Shown: positions 8,783 through 17,169 of the stretch, one piece after another
Numbering within the stretch: position 1 is the first letter of the stretch
Layout of the letters: each line of letters starts with the position of its first letter
From: CBFIHN01 sp965662575
GTDB lineage: Bacteria > Pseudomonadota > Gammaproteobacteria > Francisellales > CACEW01
DNA: 49,374 nt
Reading direction: 5' to 3'
Assembly: GCA_965662575.1 (NCBI GenBank)
Contig: CBFIHN010000007.1
Span: forward strand, 1-49,374
Made by a program: the position numbers and the translations under genes
Notes under the pieces: generated by a model
What the model was told of the DNA's origin: nothing
Database searches by the model: none
The model's input: the letters and a program-made list of their open reading frames with translations, nothing else

Positions 8783-9889
8783 ATGAAGCGTATTGGTTTT
8801 TTAGCAACGGGTTCTGAATTGGTTGGTGGTGAAATTCTTAATACCAATGGTCAGCGGATGGCTCAGCAACTCATTGATTTAGGTTGTGAACTTGGTGAGC
8901 ATATCGTTGTTGATGATAATGAACAGAATATTCGTCGGAGTCTACAGTTTTTATTGGATCATCACGCTGCTGTGATTATTTCTGGTGGCTTGGGCCCGAC
9001 GTCTGATGATCGTACACGTTATCTTGTGGCTGAGTTGGCGCAAGAGGCATTGACGTTTTACGAACCCAGTTGGCAGCGAATTGTCGATCGTTTTACCTTG
9101 CGTGGGTTGACGATTCCAGAGAATAATCGGCAACAGGCATTATTTCCTAAAAACGCGGTAGTTTTTGCAAATGATCATGGTAGTGCTGATGCCGCTCACG
9201 TTATGTGTCAGGGCAAGTCAGTCTTTATGCTCCCAGGGCCTCCTAGAGAATGTTTGCCCATTTTTGAGGTGTCGGTCAAACCAGCGCTTATTGCACAAGG
9301 CTTTACTTCTGATCAGCGTCTCTATCGTTGGCGCTTGCTGGGTGCTTCTGAATCAGTGATTGCCGAATCATTAGATAAGCACTTGATTCCCTATCAGTTA
9401 GCGGTTGCCTATCGAGCAAGTTATCCTTACCTGGATATTAAGCTCCGGCTTAAGCAATCTGACCCAATTGATGAGATCAAAGATGTTGTTGAGCATTTAG
9501 TGAAGCCTTATTTAGTGACAACCGAACACAGCAATATATCAACGCAGCTGATGCATGCCTTAGCAGTCAGTAAAGTACGATTGACCATTTGTGATTTGGC
9601 AACGCAGGGGGATTTGGCTAAGCAATTAATCAATGCTAAGAATCAACAAGCTATTCAATTTGTAGATCAACCATCCGATTTGCCTAGAGACCATGCGGTG
9701 CTTATTGAAGGGCTTGAAAGCTTTTGGCGAGTGCAACCCAATCAGCATCGTACGTCACTCCGAGTGACACTAAGAGACCGAGGTCATGAGCAGCTATTTG
9801 AACAGGTCATTTACTTGCGTGGCCAAGAAAGTTTAGTGGCTGCCATCGAGTTTGCTGCACACAGAATCTATCAGGTGTGGTTTGCATGA
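8783..9889 (+). CDS. CinA-like / YfaY-like protein (MoaB-Mog type N-terminal domain)
   Basis: The first 170 residues form a COG1058 domain: FLATGSELVGGEILNTN near the start, then the ISGGLGPTSDD substrate loop and MLPGPPRE. In CinA this domain acts as ADP-ribose pyrophosphatase-like enzyme. The C-terminal third occupies the position of the CinA nicotinamide-nucleotide amidase domain, but the diagnostic AESCTGG signature is missing: the matching place reads LTICDLATQGDLA. This degenerate form resembles E. coli YfaY. The ATG at 8783 is chosen because GAGGA sits 7 bases upstream and FLATGSEL then begins at the family position; an upstream ATG at 8735 is less likely. The stop overlaps the next gene's ATG. 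Confidence 0.85.
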   Translation: MKRIGFLATGSELVGGEILNTNGQRMAQQLIDLGCELGEHIVVDDNEQNIRRSLQFLLDHHAAVIISGGLGPTSDDRTRYLVAELAQEALTFYEPSWQRIVDRFTLRGLTIPENNRQQALFPKNAVVFANDHGSADAAHVMCQGKSVFMLPGPPRECLPIFEVSVKPALIAQGFTSDQRLYRWRLLGASESVIAESLDKHLIPYQLAVAYRASYPYLDIKLRLKQSDPIDEIKDVVEHLVKPYLVTTEHSNISTQLMHALAVSKVRLTICDLATQGDLAKQLINAKNQQAIQFVDQPSDLPRDHAVLIEGLESFWRVQPNQHRTSLRVTLRDRGHEQLFEQVIYLRGQESLVAAIEFAAHRIYQVWFA

Positions 9890-10788
9890 CACTGACGCTT
9901 AAACAGAAATTCTTATTATTTTTAATGAAATTGTGGGGGCGGTTGCCGTTAGCTGTCATTCACTTGCTTGGTTTGATTTTTGGTTTTCTTGCATCTCTGC
10001 TTCATCTTAAATTTTGTCGTGTGATTCGTTGTAATATTCGCGCTTGTTATCCTAAGCTGTCGGTGAAGTTACAGAATCAATTGATTCGCCAAAGTATTTA
10101 TCACACTTGTCTTCGATGGGCTGAGTTTCCTTATTTTTGGTTTGGATCAGCGACACGTGCATTGCGTCAAATCATCAGTGTTAGTGCAGAGGCTGAGGTC
10201 AAAGCAATATGGCAGCAACAACAGAAAGGCTTGTTATTGCTGACGCCTCATCTGGGTGCCTGGGAACTACTTAATCTGTATTTTGCGCAACAAGGTGAGT
10301 TTGGTGTGCTCTATAAAGAACCAAGCAGTGTGTTTGCACAGTATGTGTTGTCATTGTCACGTTCACGCTTAGGGAGTGCCATGCAGCCAGCAACAGCTGC
10401 CGGCATTCGTCAGTTATATAAAATGTTGAAAGCTAATAAGCGCGTTGGCCTATTGCCAGATCATCCACCAGGGGATAGTGGTGGTGTCTACGTACCGTTC
10501 TTGGCTGTTCAATCAGCTAATACCGCAACATTGGCGAATAAGATAGCGATGAAAACAGGTGCGCCTGTCGCCTTTGTCTATGCGCAGCGGGTGTTATTTC
10601 GAGGGTTTCGTGTGCGGTTTTTTTTAGTTGGGCAAGATTTTTATCATCAGGATATGACACAGGCAGCCACTAACTTAAATCGCTATATTGCGCAGTGTAT
10701 TGAAGCTTGCCCGGCACAATACGAATGGTCGTACAGACGTTTTCGCCATCGCCAATTTGACTCAGATTTGGATATTTATCAGGATTAA
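9886..10788 (+). CDS. Lipid A biosynthesis acyltransferase family (LpxL/LpxM-like)
   Basis: Members of this family add the secondary acyl chains to lipid A at the inner membrane using acyl-ACP. The product is 301 residues, typical of LpxL/LpxM. One N-terminal hydrophobic anchor (about residues 20-45) is followed by the catalytic HLGAWE (HX4E) motif near residue 120, the LYKEPSS region and the DHPPGDSGGVYVPF substrate loop. The ATG at 9886 overlaps the cinA-like stop by ATGA. The two are therefore co-translated. Which acyl position it modifies is not readable from sequence, and distant relatives such as ornithine-lipid acyltransferases cannot be ruled out. Confidence 0.87.
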   Translation: MTLTLKQKFLLFLMKLWGRLPLAVIHLLGLIFGFLASLLHLKFCRVIRCNIRACYPKLSVKLQNQLIRQSIYHTCLRWAEFPYFWFGSATRALRQIISVSAEAEVKAIWQQQQKGLLLLTPHLGAWELLNLYFAQQGEFGVLYKEPSSVFAQYVLSLSRSRLGSAMQPATAAGIRQLYKMLKANKRVGLLPDHPPGDSGGVYVPFLAVQSANTATLANKIAMKTGAPVAFVYAQRVLFRGFRVRFFLVGQDFYHQDMTQAATNLNRYIAQCIEACPAQYEWSYRRFRHRQFDSDLDIYQD

Positions 10789-10791
10789 ACT

Positions 10792-10811
10792 CCCCATCGG
10801 GGCTTGAGCCC
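10792..10811. terminator. Possible bidirectional terminator between convergent genes
   Basis: Two mutually exclusive hairpins are seen here: CCCC-ATC-GGGG (10792-10802) and GGGC-TTGA-GCCC (10800-10811). They lie between the convergent acyltransferase and glnE genes. Neither is followed by a T-run, so intrinsic termination is uncertain. Confidence 0.3.
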
Positions 10812-10863
10812 TGTCGGAGGTTGTTAAGGTAGTGCAGAGAGGAACGAGACGGCGTCGGGTGAG

Positions 10864-13479
10864 TTAGTTAATGTGCGTTTGCCATAAATCCTGTATTAGT
10901 GCTTTTTCTGATGTCAATGTCGGCATTGCCTGTAATTTGGATCTTTCGCTTGTTGTGCGAGTGTCGGGTGGCTTTTTAAGCCAACGATGATGTCGTGATT
11001 GGCGGTAGGCAATATAAATGGCAATGAGTTTTTTTGCAGTCTGGGGCTCAATAACCTGGGCTTGTGCGAGTGTTTCCAGTTGGCGGATATTATCGCTATA
11101 AGTTAATAGTTCAGGGTGCTGCTTTGCATTGGCTAATACCAAATATTGGACAAAAAACTCTAGATCAATTAGCCCCCCGGGTTGTTGCTTTATCGAGAGA
11201 CTGTGACTAGTCGTCCGCATTTTTTCTCGCATTTGTCTAATGTCATTAGCTAGTGTTTTTTTGTCACGAGGTCTGGCAAGAACTTGTTGGCGAATAAAAG
11301 AGAAGCGTTTGGCGAGTTCAAGATTGCCGTGAATCATTCGTGCGCGTGTTAGTGATTGGTGCTCCCAAGTCCAGGCATGCTCACTTTGATATTGTTCAAA
11401 TGCATGCATGGAACTGACCAATAGTCCAGAAGATCCTGAGGGGCGTAAACGTAAATCGATATCATAGAGTTTGCCCGAGTAGGTTTTAATTTGTAGGTGG
11501 TGGACCAACCGTTGTGCTAGTCGGGCATAAAAGCTGCTTGGGTCTAGTGTTTTTCTGCCATGAGTATGCCCCAGGGAGTCTTGATATAAAAAAACCAAGT
11601 CAAGATCTGATTGATAACTGAGTTCTAGCCCACCGAGTTTCCCATAGGCAATAATGGCGAAACCATAATCATTGGGTGATAAACCAGCGGGTTGGCCATA
11701 ACGAGTGGTTGTGTCATGCCATGCTTGCTGTAAGCAGCAGCTAATGATGGCTTCTGCTAATGCACTTAAGTGATCGCTAACTTTCATCAATGGGAGAGCA
11801 TTTGTTATGTCGCTATAGGCAATAGCAAAACTTTGTTCAGCCTTGACATGACGCATAACTTCCAGTCGATGTTCGAGGTCTTCCGGTGCAAATTGATTCA
11901 ATTGGTTTTGTAGGTGGATGAGCATGCTTTCAGCTGCTTGTGGTTTGATCTGAGTAAAACCTGTGGTCAAATTTTTCAGAATAAAAGGGTATTGATGTAG
12001 CTGTTGCTCTAGGTAGGGACTATCATGGAGTAATTGTAATAGCTCGGGCAATATCTCAGGGTGTTCAAGCAGTAATCTAAGATAGGCTTGGCGTTGTTTT
12101 AGCCTGTGTTGTAATTTGATGCCAGTTTGCCGTAAGGCGTCTCGGTTTTTAATATGGCTAGTCACTGCCTCAATTAATGTGGTAAAAGGGTGTTCACCGT
12201 TAGCATAAGTCTGTAGGTGCTTTATTCGGGGTTTATCAATAGCCAGACAGAGTTTGAATAGATGATGGTTCTGCTGACGACAATGGTTAAGGTGATCTTG
12301 AAGCTGATCCCAGTGGGGATAGCCCATACTTTGTGCCAAATGTTGGCGTGCCATCCTCTGCTGGGGTAGGCAGTGTGTTTGCTCGTCATTAACCATTTGC
12401 AAATGATTTTCTACTCGGCGGAGAAATAAGTAGTTTTCCTTCAGTAGATGGTTATCCTCCGATGAAATCAGTTGCGCTTTGTTTAGTTGAGACAAAGCAT
12501 TTAGCCAGTTGACTTGGCGTATTTTAGGGTTGTGGCCGCCATGGATGAGCTGTAAGTTCTGAACAATAAATTCTAATTCACGAATCCCGCCAAAGCCTAA
12601 TTTCACATCTTGTGCGGCGGTTTTTTTGTGATGGTGTTGATCAATTTGTTGGTGAATTTCACGAATGGTTTGATGGGCAGAGTAATCAATATAGGGTCGA
12701 TAGACAAAGTGGTTAATGATTTTATTTAGTGATGTTGTGTCAGCTGGATGACCATGAATGATTGTAGCCTTTTGTAATGCATAGCGTTCCCATGGGCGAC
12801 CTTGATCATGATAGTAGTGTGCAATTTGCTGTAGACTCGGAACCAGTAAACCACTATGCCCAAATGGGCGTAGACGCATATCAACGCGAAACACAAAGCC
12901 ATCAGCGGTTACCTGATGCAATGCTCGGATCAACTGTTGTGCTAGCTTTTGATAGTGACGATGGTCTTTTTTACTCTTGTGTGCAAACATTAAATCAATG
13001 TCGGAAGAAAAATTGAGTTCTTGTCCGCCGAGTTTGCCCAGTGTGACAATAATCATTGGTCGACGTTTAGTGTCACGCTCCAGCCATTGTAGTGTTTCAA
13101 TAAGACAAGCATTGGCCAGTTGGGATAAGTCGCGAATTGTCTCTTCGACACCAGCGAGATTAGCAAGGTCTCGCCACGCAATTCGCATCATTTCTCGTTG
13201 GCGAAAATGTCGTAATATTTGGTGTAAACCCTTTTCATTGTCTGCGTTTGCCAGTGCTTGGTTGAGTCGTTGTTGATGTTCCCCTCGTACATAAGTCGCT
13301 GCTGCATCGTCAGATGTAAAAAAGTCTTGCCACGCCTTGGGGTCGCGTAGGGCAAAGCGTGCAATAAAATCACTGTGTTCCCAAATGCGCTGCCAGTGTG
13401 GTTCAGCAGGGGTTTGTGACTGTTGCTCATATTGGTGTTGATAGCCGAGCCATCGAGAGCTAGGTTCTGTTAGGGACAA
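10864..13479 (-). CDS. glnE: Glutamine synthetase adenylyltransferase / adenylyl-removing enzyme GlnE
   Basis: GlnE adds and removes AMP on glutamine synthetase in response to PII. Two nucleotidyltransferase domains are present: the N-terminal one with GKLGGQELNFSSDIDLMF near residues 155-172, and the C-terminal one with GKLGGLELSYQSDLDLVF. Both keep the DxD catalytic pair. Each is followed by the helical GlnD/PII-uridylyltransferase-like region (GFGGIRELEFIVQ and PGGLIDLEFFVQY). At 871 residues it is shorter than E. coli GlnE (946). The start is a TTG at 13479, 14 bases after the SlyB-like stop; there is no ATG nearby in frame, and the N-terminus still aligns with the family, so TTG is accepted. 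Confidence 0.93.
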   Translation of the reverse strand: MSLTEPSSRWLGYQHQYEQQSQTPAEPHWQRIWEHSDFIARFALRDPKAWQDFFTSDDAAATYVRGEHQQRLNQALANADNEKGLHQILRHFRQREMMRIAWRDLANLAGVEETIRDLSQLANACLIETLQWLERDTKRRPMIIVTLGKLGGQELNFSSDIDLMFAHKSKKDHRHYQKLAQQLIRALHQVTADGFVFRVDMRLRPFGHSGLLVPSLQQIAHYYHDQGRPWERYALQKATIIHGHPADTTSLNKIINHFVYRPYIDYSAHQTIREIHQQIDQHHHKKTAAQDVKLGFGGIRELEFIVQNLQLIHGGHNPKIRQVNWLNALSQLNKAQLISSEDNHLLKENYLFLRRVENHLQMVNDEQTHCLPQQRMARQHLAQSMGYPHWDQLQDHLNHCRQQNHHLFKLCLAIDKPRIKHLQTYANGEHPFTTLIEAVTSHIKNRDALRQTGIKLQHRLKQRQAYLRLLLEHPEILPELLQLLHDSPYLEQQLHQYPFILKNLTTGFTQIKPQAAESMLIHLQNQLNQFAPEDLEHRLEVMRHVKAEQSFAIAYSDITNALPLMKVSDHLSALAEAIISCCLQQAWHDTTTRYGQPAGLSPNDYGFAIIAYGKLGGLELSYQSDLDLVFLYQDSLGHTHGRKTLDPSSFYARLAQRLVHHLQIKTYSGKLYDIDLRLRPSGSSGLLVSSMHAFEQYQSEHAWTWEHQSLTRARMIHGNLELAKRFSFIRQQVLARPRDKKTLANDIRQMREKMRTTSHSLSIKQQPGGLIDLEFFVQYLVLANAKQHPELLTYSDNIRQLETLAQAQVIEPQTAKKLIAIYIAYRQSRHHRWLKKPPDTRTTSERSKLQAMPTLTSEKALIQDLWQTHIN

Positions 13480-13493
13480 TGATTCGGGCCGAC

Positions 13494-13964
13494 TTATGTT
13501 TGGCAGTGTGCTCTGGTAACAATCGTTTTTTCACCGCGATGGACATAAACACAGTCGCCAACCTGTAAATCGCTATGACCTTGTACGATGCTAATTAGGC
13601 GCTCAGATGGCATGCGGATGGTAATATTCTCTCCACTTTGTCGGCGAGTTGCTTTTTCGATGTGATGCCCAAGAACGCTTCCGGCGACAGCGCCGATGGT
13701 TGCGCCAATTAGATTAGAGCGCGTGCCGCCACCGATAGCTGAGCCGGCTGCTGCACCAGCAATCCCGCCAGCAGCTTCGCCAATATGGCTGTTGTCAGCT
13801 TGAACAGTGACTTGGCGAATATTCACAATACGGCCAATTTGCACATCTGAAACAGTTGCAGTTTGTGAGGCGTTATAGACGGTAGGACTAATGTTGGGCG
13901 TACATCCAGCGAGAACACTTATTACAGTTGTTAGTGATAAAGCGTACAGAGTAGTATTTGTCAT
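13494..13964 (-). CDS. slyB: Outer-membrane lipoprotein with glycine zipper, SlyB/Pcp family
   Basis: The ATG at 13964 gives 156 residues, the usual SlyB length. The N-terminal signal ends in lipobox L-A-G-C (cleavage before Cys about residue 20). A glycine-zipper segment follows (GGIAGAAAGSAIGG and GATIGAVAGSVLG), the domain of the 17 kDa surface antigen family. The C-terminus carries the QGHSDLQVGDCVYV stretch conserved in SlyB and Pcp proteins. SlyB is an outer-membrane lipoprotein that forms stress-induced complexes around outer-membrane proteins. The frame extends to 14060, but that part lacks a signal sequence and overlaps the divergent lepB promoter region. glnE follows 14 bases downstream. 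Confidence 0.88.
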   Translation of the reverse strand: MTNTTLYALSLTTVISVLAGCTPNISPTVYNASQTATVSDVQIGRIVNIRQVTVQADNSHIGEAAGGIAGAAAGSAIGGGTRSNLIGATIGAVAGSVLGHHIEKATRRQSGENITIRMPSERLISIVQGHSDLQVGDCVYVHRGEKTIVTRAHCQT

Positions 13965-14081
13965 GAGCGAAGACCCGGTATACATTTGCTTCTTAATAGT
14001 CGCTGGATTTCTGTTGAAAATCAATAGATAATAGTCTTTACCTGCCCAATTTGGCACCATGACTGTAGTTGACTAAATCGT

Positions 14082-14906
14082 ATGATGTCTTATTTCCCGC
14101 TAATTTTACTGATCCTATTGATTGCTTCAGCGCTAATCAGTGTCGTTGATAAATTTATTTTTGAAAAGAAACGTCTTGCGCAACTTGACCCTGCGATTGA
14201 TCTAAAAAAATTAAGTCACAAGCAGCGCTATAAACTCCTCAAGCCACCGCTGATTGGAGATTATGCCCGGTCATTGTTTGTCGTGTTTTTGGTTGTGTTT
14301 GTGATTCGGTCCTTTTTAGTTGAACCTTTTCGCATTCCCTCTGGTTCGATGTTGCCGGATTTAAAAATTGGTGATTTTATCTTGGTCAATAAATTTGCTT
14401 ATGATGTGCGATTACCCGTGTGGCATAAGATTTTGTTTGATACGGGTAAACCCAAACGCGGTGATGTGGTGGTTTTTCGATATCCCGTTAATCCGAGAAT
14501 CGATTTTATTAAGCGTGTTGTCGGCTTGCCTGGTGATCGGATCAGTTACGTTAATCATGTGCTCACCATTAATGGTCAGGTGATGTCACAGAAGGTGATA
14601 GCTCATGAAATGTCTCTACCCGATTCGACAACCCAAGCGGTGACAAAACTTCAGGAAAACTTGTCCGGCGTGATGCATAATATTTATCGTATGCCCTGGC
14701 GATCTAGTCAGAATTTTTATCATGTGACTGTGCCCAAGGGCGAGTATTTTGTCATGGGAGATAACCGTGATAACAGTGAAGACAGTCGTTACTGGGGGTT
14801 TGTGCCAGCAAAGGACCTCATTGGTAAAGCGTTTTTGGTGTGGTTTAGTTGGGATGCTAACAATCATTCGGTTCGCTGGTCTCGTATCGGTAAGGAGATT
14901 AACTGA
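14082..14906 (+). CDS. lepB: Signal peptidase I
   Basis: LepB cuts signal peptides from exported proteins at the periplasmic face. The first hydrophobic segment (residues 5-22) is followed by a cytoplasmic basic loop and a second membrane helix (residues 64-80), as in E. coli LepB. The catalytic serine is S89 in PSGSM and the general-base lysine is K144 in FIKRVVGLPGD. The box E motif MGDNRDNSEDSRYWGFV is near residue 225. Two ATGs occur in tandem at the start and no clear ribosome site precedes them. The stop shares one base with the rnc ATG, making lepB-rnc-era one transcript. Confidence 0.96.
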   Translation: MMSYFPLILLILLIASALISVVDKFIFEKKRLAQLDPAIDLKKLSHKQRYKLLKPPLIGDYARSLFVVFLVVFVIRSFLVEPFRIPSGSMLPDLKIGDFILVNKFAYDVRLPVWHKILFDTGKPKRGDVVVFRYPVNPRIDFIKRVVGLPGDRISYVNHVLTINGQVMSQKVIAHEMSLPDSTTQAVTKLQENLSGVMHNIYRMPWRSSQNFYHVTVPKGEYFVMGDNRDNSEDSRYWGFVPAKDLIGKAFLVWFSWDANNHSVRWSRIGKEIN

Positions 14907-15595
14907 TGAAAACCTTGCGTCAGCAGCAATTAAAGCATTTATGTCAACGTTTAAATTATCAATTCAAGGATCTTGATTTGCTCGATTTGGCCTTAAGCCA
15001 TCGCAGTAGTGAGGGCCCACACAATGAACGGCTAGAGTTCCTGGGTGATGCGGTTTTGAGTTGTGTGGTTGCGGAAGCACTGTATCAGAAGTTTGATCGA
15101 GCGCGAGAAGGGCAGCTTAGCCGCATTCGCTCAAGTTTGGTTAAGGGGGAGACTTTAACGACGATGGCAAAAGAATTAACCTTAGGCCATTATTTAAAGC
15201 TGGGAGCTGGTGAGTTAAAAAGTGGTGGGCACCACCGGAGTTCAATTTTGGAGGATGCTTTTGAAGCCTTGATTGGTGCCATGTATCTAGACTCAAGTTT
15301 TGATACCTGTCGTCAGGTTATATTAGCTTGGTACGATGCTCGCTTAAATAGTACATCGTTAGAAGCCGGGGCACGTGATTCAAAGAGTCGTTTGCAAGAG
15401 TATTTGCAAGCACGTCAACATGCTCTGCCAGAGTACCATTTAACCAAAACCGAAGGGGCAGAACATTGCCAGACCTTCTATGTCGATTGTTATGTTTCAG
15501 TATTAGATATGCGTGGTTCAGGTGTGGGCGCAAATCGCAAGCAGGCCGAGCAAGAAGCTGCATCTAACGTATTACAAATGCTTGATCTAAAATGA
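14906..15595 (+). CDS. rnc: Ribonuclease III
   Basis: RNase III cleaves double-stranded RNA in rRNA and mRNA processing. The signature NERLEFLGDAVLS begins at residue 40, with metal ligands E44 and D48. The second acidic pair lies in EDAFEALIGAMYLD near residue 117. A C-terminal double-stranded-RNA-binding domain (about residues 155-226) ends with the conserved KQAEQEAASNVL helix. At 229 residues it is the standard length. It overlaps lepB by one base and era by four bases (ATGA), so translation is coupled. It is the likely processor of the hairpin between rplL and rpoB in this same window. Confidence 0.96.
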   Translation: MKTLRQQQLKHLCQRLNYQFKDLDLLDLALSHRSSEGPHNERLEFLGDAVLSCVVAEALYQKFDRAREGQLSRIRSSLVKGETLTTMAKELTLGHYLKLGAGELKSGGHHRSSILEDAFEALIGAMYLDSSFDTCRQVILAWYDARLNSTSLEAGARDSKSRLQEYLQARQHALPEYHLTKTEGAEHCQTFYVDCYVSVLDMRGSGVGANRKQAEQEAASNVLQMLDLK

Positions 15596-16488
15596 AGGAG
15601 ACAACACAGTGTGGCTATGTTGCCATTATCGGCCGACCTAATGTTGGTAAATCAACGTTGCTTAATAAAATTCTCAAGCAGAAGCTATGCATTACCAGTC
15701 GCAAGCCTCAAACAACACGCCATCAAATTTTAGGGTTAAAGACAGAGGCCAATGTCCAAGCCATTTATGTTGATACACCCGGTATTCATGGCAATATGAA
15801 AAAGGCGCTCAACCGTTATATGAACCGTGCTGCCAGCAGTGTTATTCATGATGTGGATGTGATTTTATATGTGTCTGATGGTGCATTTACAGAGAAAGAG
15901 CACTTGATTTTGCAGCAACTTGACTCAGTCAACAGTCCGGTTATTTTGGTGTTAAATAAAGTTGATCAGGTTAAGCCTAAAGCAAAGTTGCTAAATGTCA
16001 TTGCACAGTGGCAACAGCAGTATCATTTTACAGACATTATACCGATCAGTGCCAAACTGGGCGATCAAGTGAATCGACTTGAACAGCTCGTGGCGGGATA
16101 TTTGCCAGAGTCTCCCTTCTTTTTTGCAGAAGATCAGATAACGGATCGTAGTGAGCGTTTTATCGCTGCTGAGATCATTCGCGAAAAGCTCATGCGCTCT
16201 TTAGGTGAAGAGTTACCTTATGCCTTGACTGTTGCCATTGATCTGTTCAAAGACCATGCCAAGCCAGAACCGATGGAAATTGCGGCAACTATCTTTATTG
16301 AGCGTCCATCACAAAAGGCGATCATTATTGGCAAAGGTGGGCAAAAGCTTAAAGAGGTTGGCAAAGAGGCGCGTTTGGCGATGAATGATTATTTCGCGAG
16401 GCGAGTGCATCTGCAGTTATGGGTGAAGGTTAAATCAGGGTGGTCTGATAGTGATCAGGCTTTGCGTAGCCTCGGTTATAGTGAATAG
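15592..16488 (+). CDS. era: GTPase Era
   Basis: Era is a GTPase that binds the 3' end of 16S rRNA and assists 30S assembly. The G-motifs are plain: G1 GRPNVGKST at residues 14-22, G3 DTPG, G4 NKVD, and the switch region QTTRHQILG. The C-terminal KH domain contains AIIIGKGGQKLKEVG. The length of 298 residues is typical (E. coli 301). The ATG overlaps the rnc stop; the AAGGAG just after the ATG is inside the coding sequence, so translation most likely depends on coupling to rnc. Confidence 0.97.
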   Translation: MKETTQCGYVAIIGRPNVGKSTLLNKILKQKLCITSRKPQTTRHQILGLKTEANVQAIYVDTPGIHGNMKKALNRYMNRAASSVIHDVDVILYVSDGAFTEKEHLILQQLDSVNSPVILVLNKVDQVKPKAKLLNVIAQWQQQYHFTDIIPISAKLGDQVNRLEQLVAGYLPESPFFFAEDQITDRSERFIAAEIIREKLMRSLGEELPYALTVAIDLFKDHAKPEPMEIAATIFIERPSQKAIIIGKGGQKLKEVGKEARLAMNDYFARRVHLQLWVKVKSGWSDSDQALRSLGYSE

Positions 16489-16502
16489 GTTAGCAGCCTA
16501 AC

Positions 16503-16877
16503 ATGCGACATTTTATTGTCTATGTCACCATTGGTTTAGCTAGTGCAGCGCTGGACTATGGTATTTTTTTGGGTGTTTACGCTTTGTGTCCGGTGGTAGT
16601 CATTGCAGTGTTCTGCGCCCGTTTGATGTCTTTATGTTTCAATTATGGTCTACTTTATCACGTTGCCTTTCAGTCTGAGTTGTCGCATCGCGCTATTTTT
16701 CCGAAATATGTGTTGCTAGTGTTTTGTGCTGGTATTGTAGTGTCATTATTGATTAAGAGTCTTTTGTCTTTAGGTATTGAGGTATGGTTGGCCAAACTAT
16801 TGGCAGAATTGCTCACCTTTTTAATTAATTTTGTTTTACAGCGCTATGCTGTTTTTCGTGCTAATTCGAGTAGATAG
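16503..16877 (+). CDS. GtrA-like membrane protein
   Basis: This is a 124-residue protein with four predicted transmembrane helices. It has features of the GtrA family: an early FIVYVTIGLASAALDYGIF helix with the small-residue plus Asp pattern, and a final helix followed by the NFVLQRYAVFR motif. GtrA-type proteins help move undecaprenyl-linked sugars across the inner membrane, for example in O-antigen glucosylation. It starts 14 bases after era and may be on the same transcript. No glycosyltransferase partner is adjacent, so its substrate is unknown. Confidence 0.78.
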   Translation: MRHFIVYVTIGLASAALDYGIFLGVYALCPVVVIAVFCARLMSLCFNYGLLYHVAFQSELSHRAIFPKYVLLVFCAGIVVSLLIKSLLSLGIEVWLAKLLAELLTFLINFVLQRYAVFRANSSR

Positions 16878-16964
16878 GCAGCTTGCATTGTATTCGCAAG
16901 TCTTGTCTGGTAACAGTTGCATAAATCGGTTATGCTCAAGCCACTTTTAAAAGATAGCGGTACG

Positions 16965-17168
16965 ATGGCAATGAGAATACTATGGGCCCTGATTGGTGTG
17001 ATTATTTTTTTATTTGTTGTCAGTTTTGTGTTACTCAACCATCAGTTGGTGATGCTTAATTATTACCTGGGTGCTATTTCTTTGCCATTATCTGTAGCGG
17101 TCTTGATTGCCTTTGTTGTCGGGGGTTTATTCGGCTTGTTCATCGGAGCCTTACGCCGCCGCGCTTAG
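16965..17168 (+). CDS. LapA-domain (DUF1049) small inner-membrane protein
   Basis: The ATG at 16965 gives 67 residues with two transmembrane helices (ILWALIGVIIFLFVVSFVLL and the GxxxG-rich LIAFVVGGLFGLFIGAL) and a basic Arg-rich C-terminus. This is the layout of LapA/YciS, which with LapB regulates LpxC turnover and lipopolysaccharide assembly. No lapB is adjacent. The frame could start 48 bases earlier, but that part is not hydrophobic and does not fit. The stop is one base from the stop of the convergent histidine kinase, leaving no room for a terminator. Confidence 0.65.
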   Translation: MAMRILWALIGVIIFLFVVSFVLLNHQLVMLNYYLGAISLPLSVAVLIAFVVGGLFGLFIGALRRRA

Positions 17169-17169
17169 C

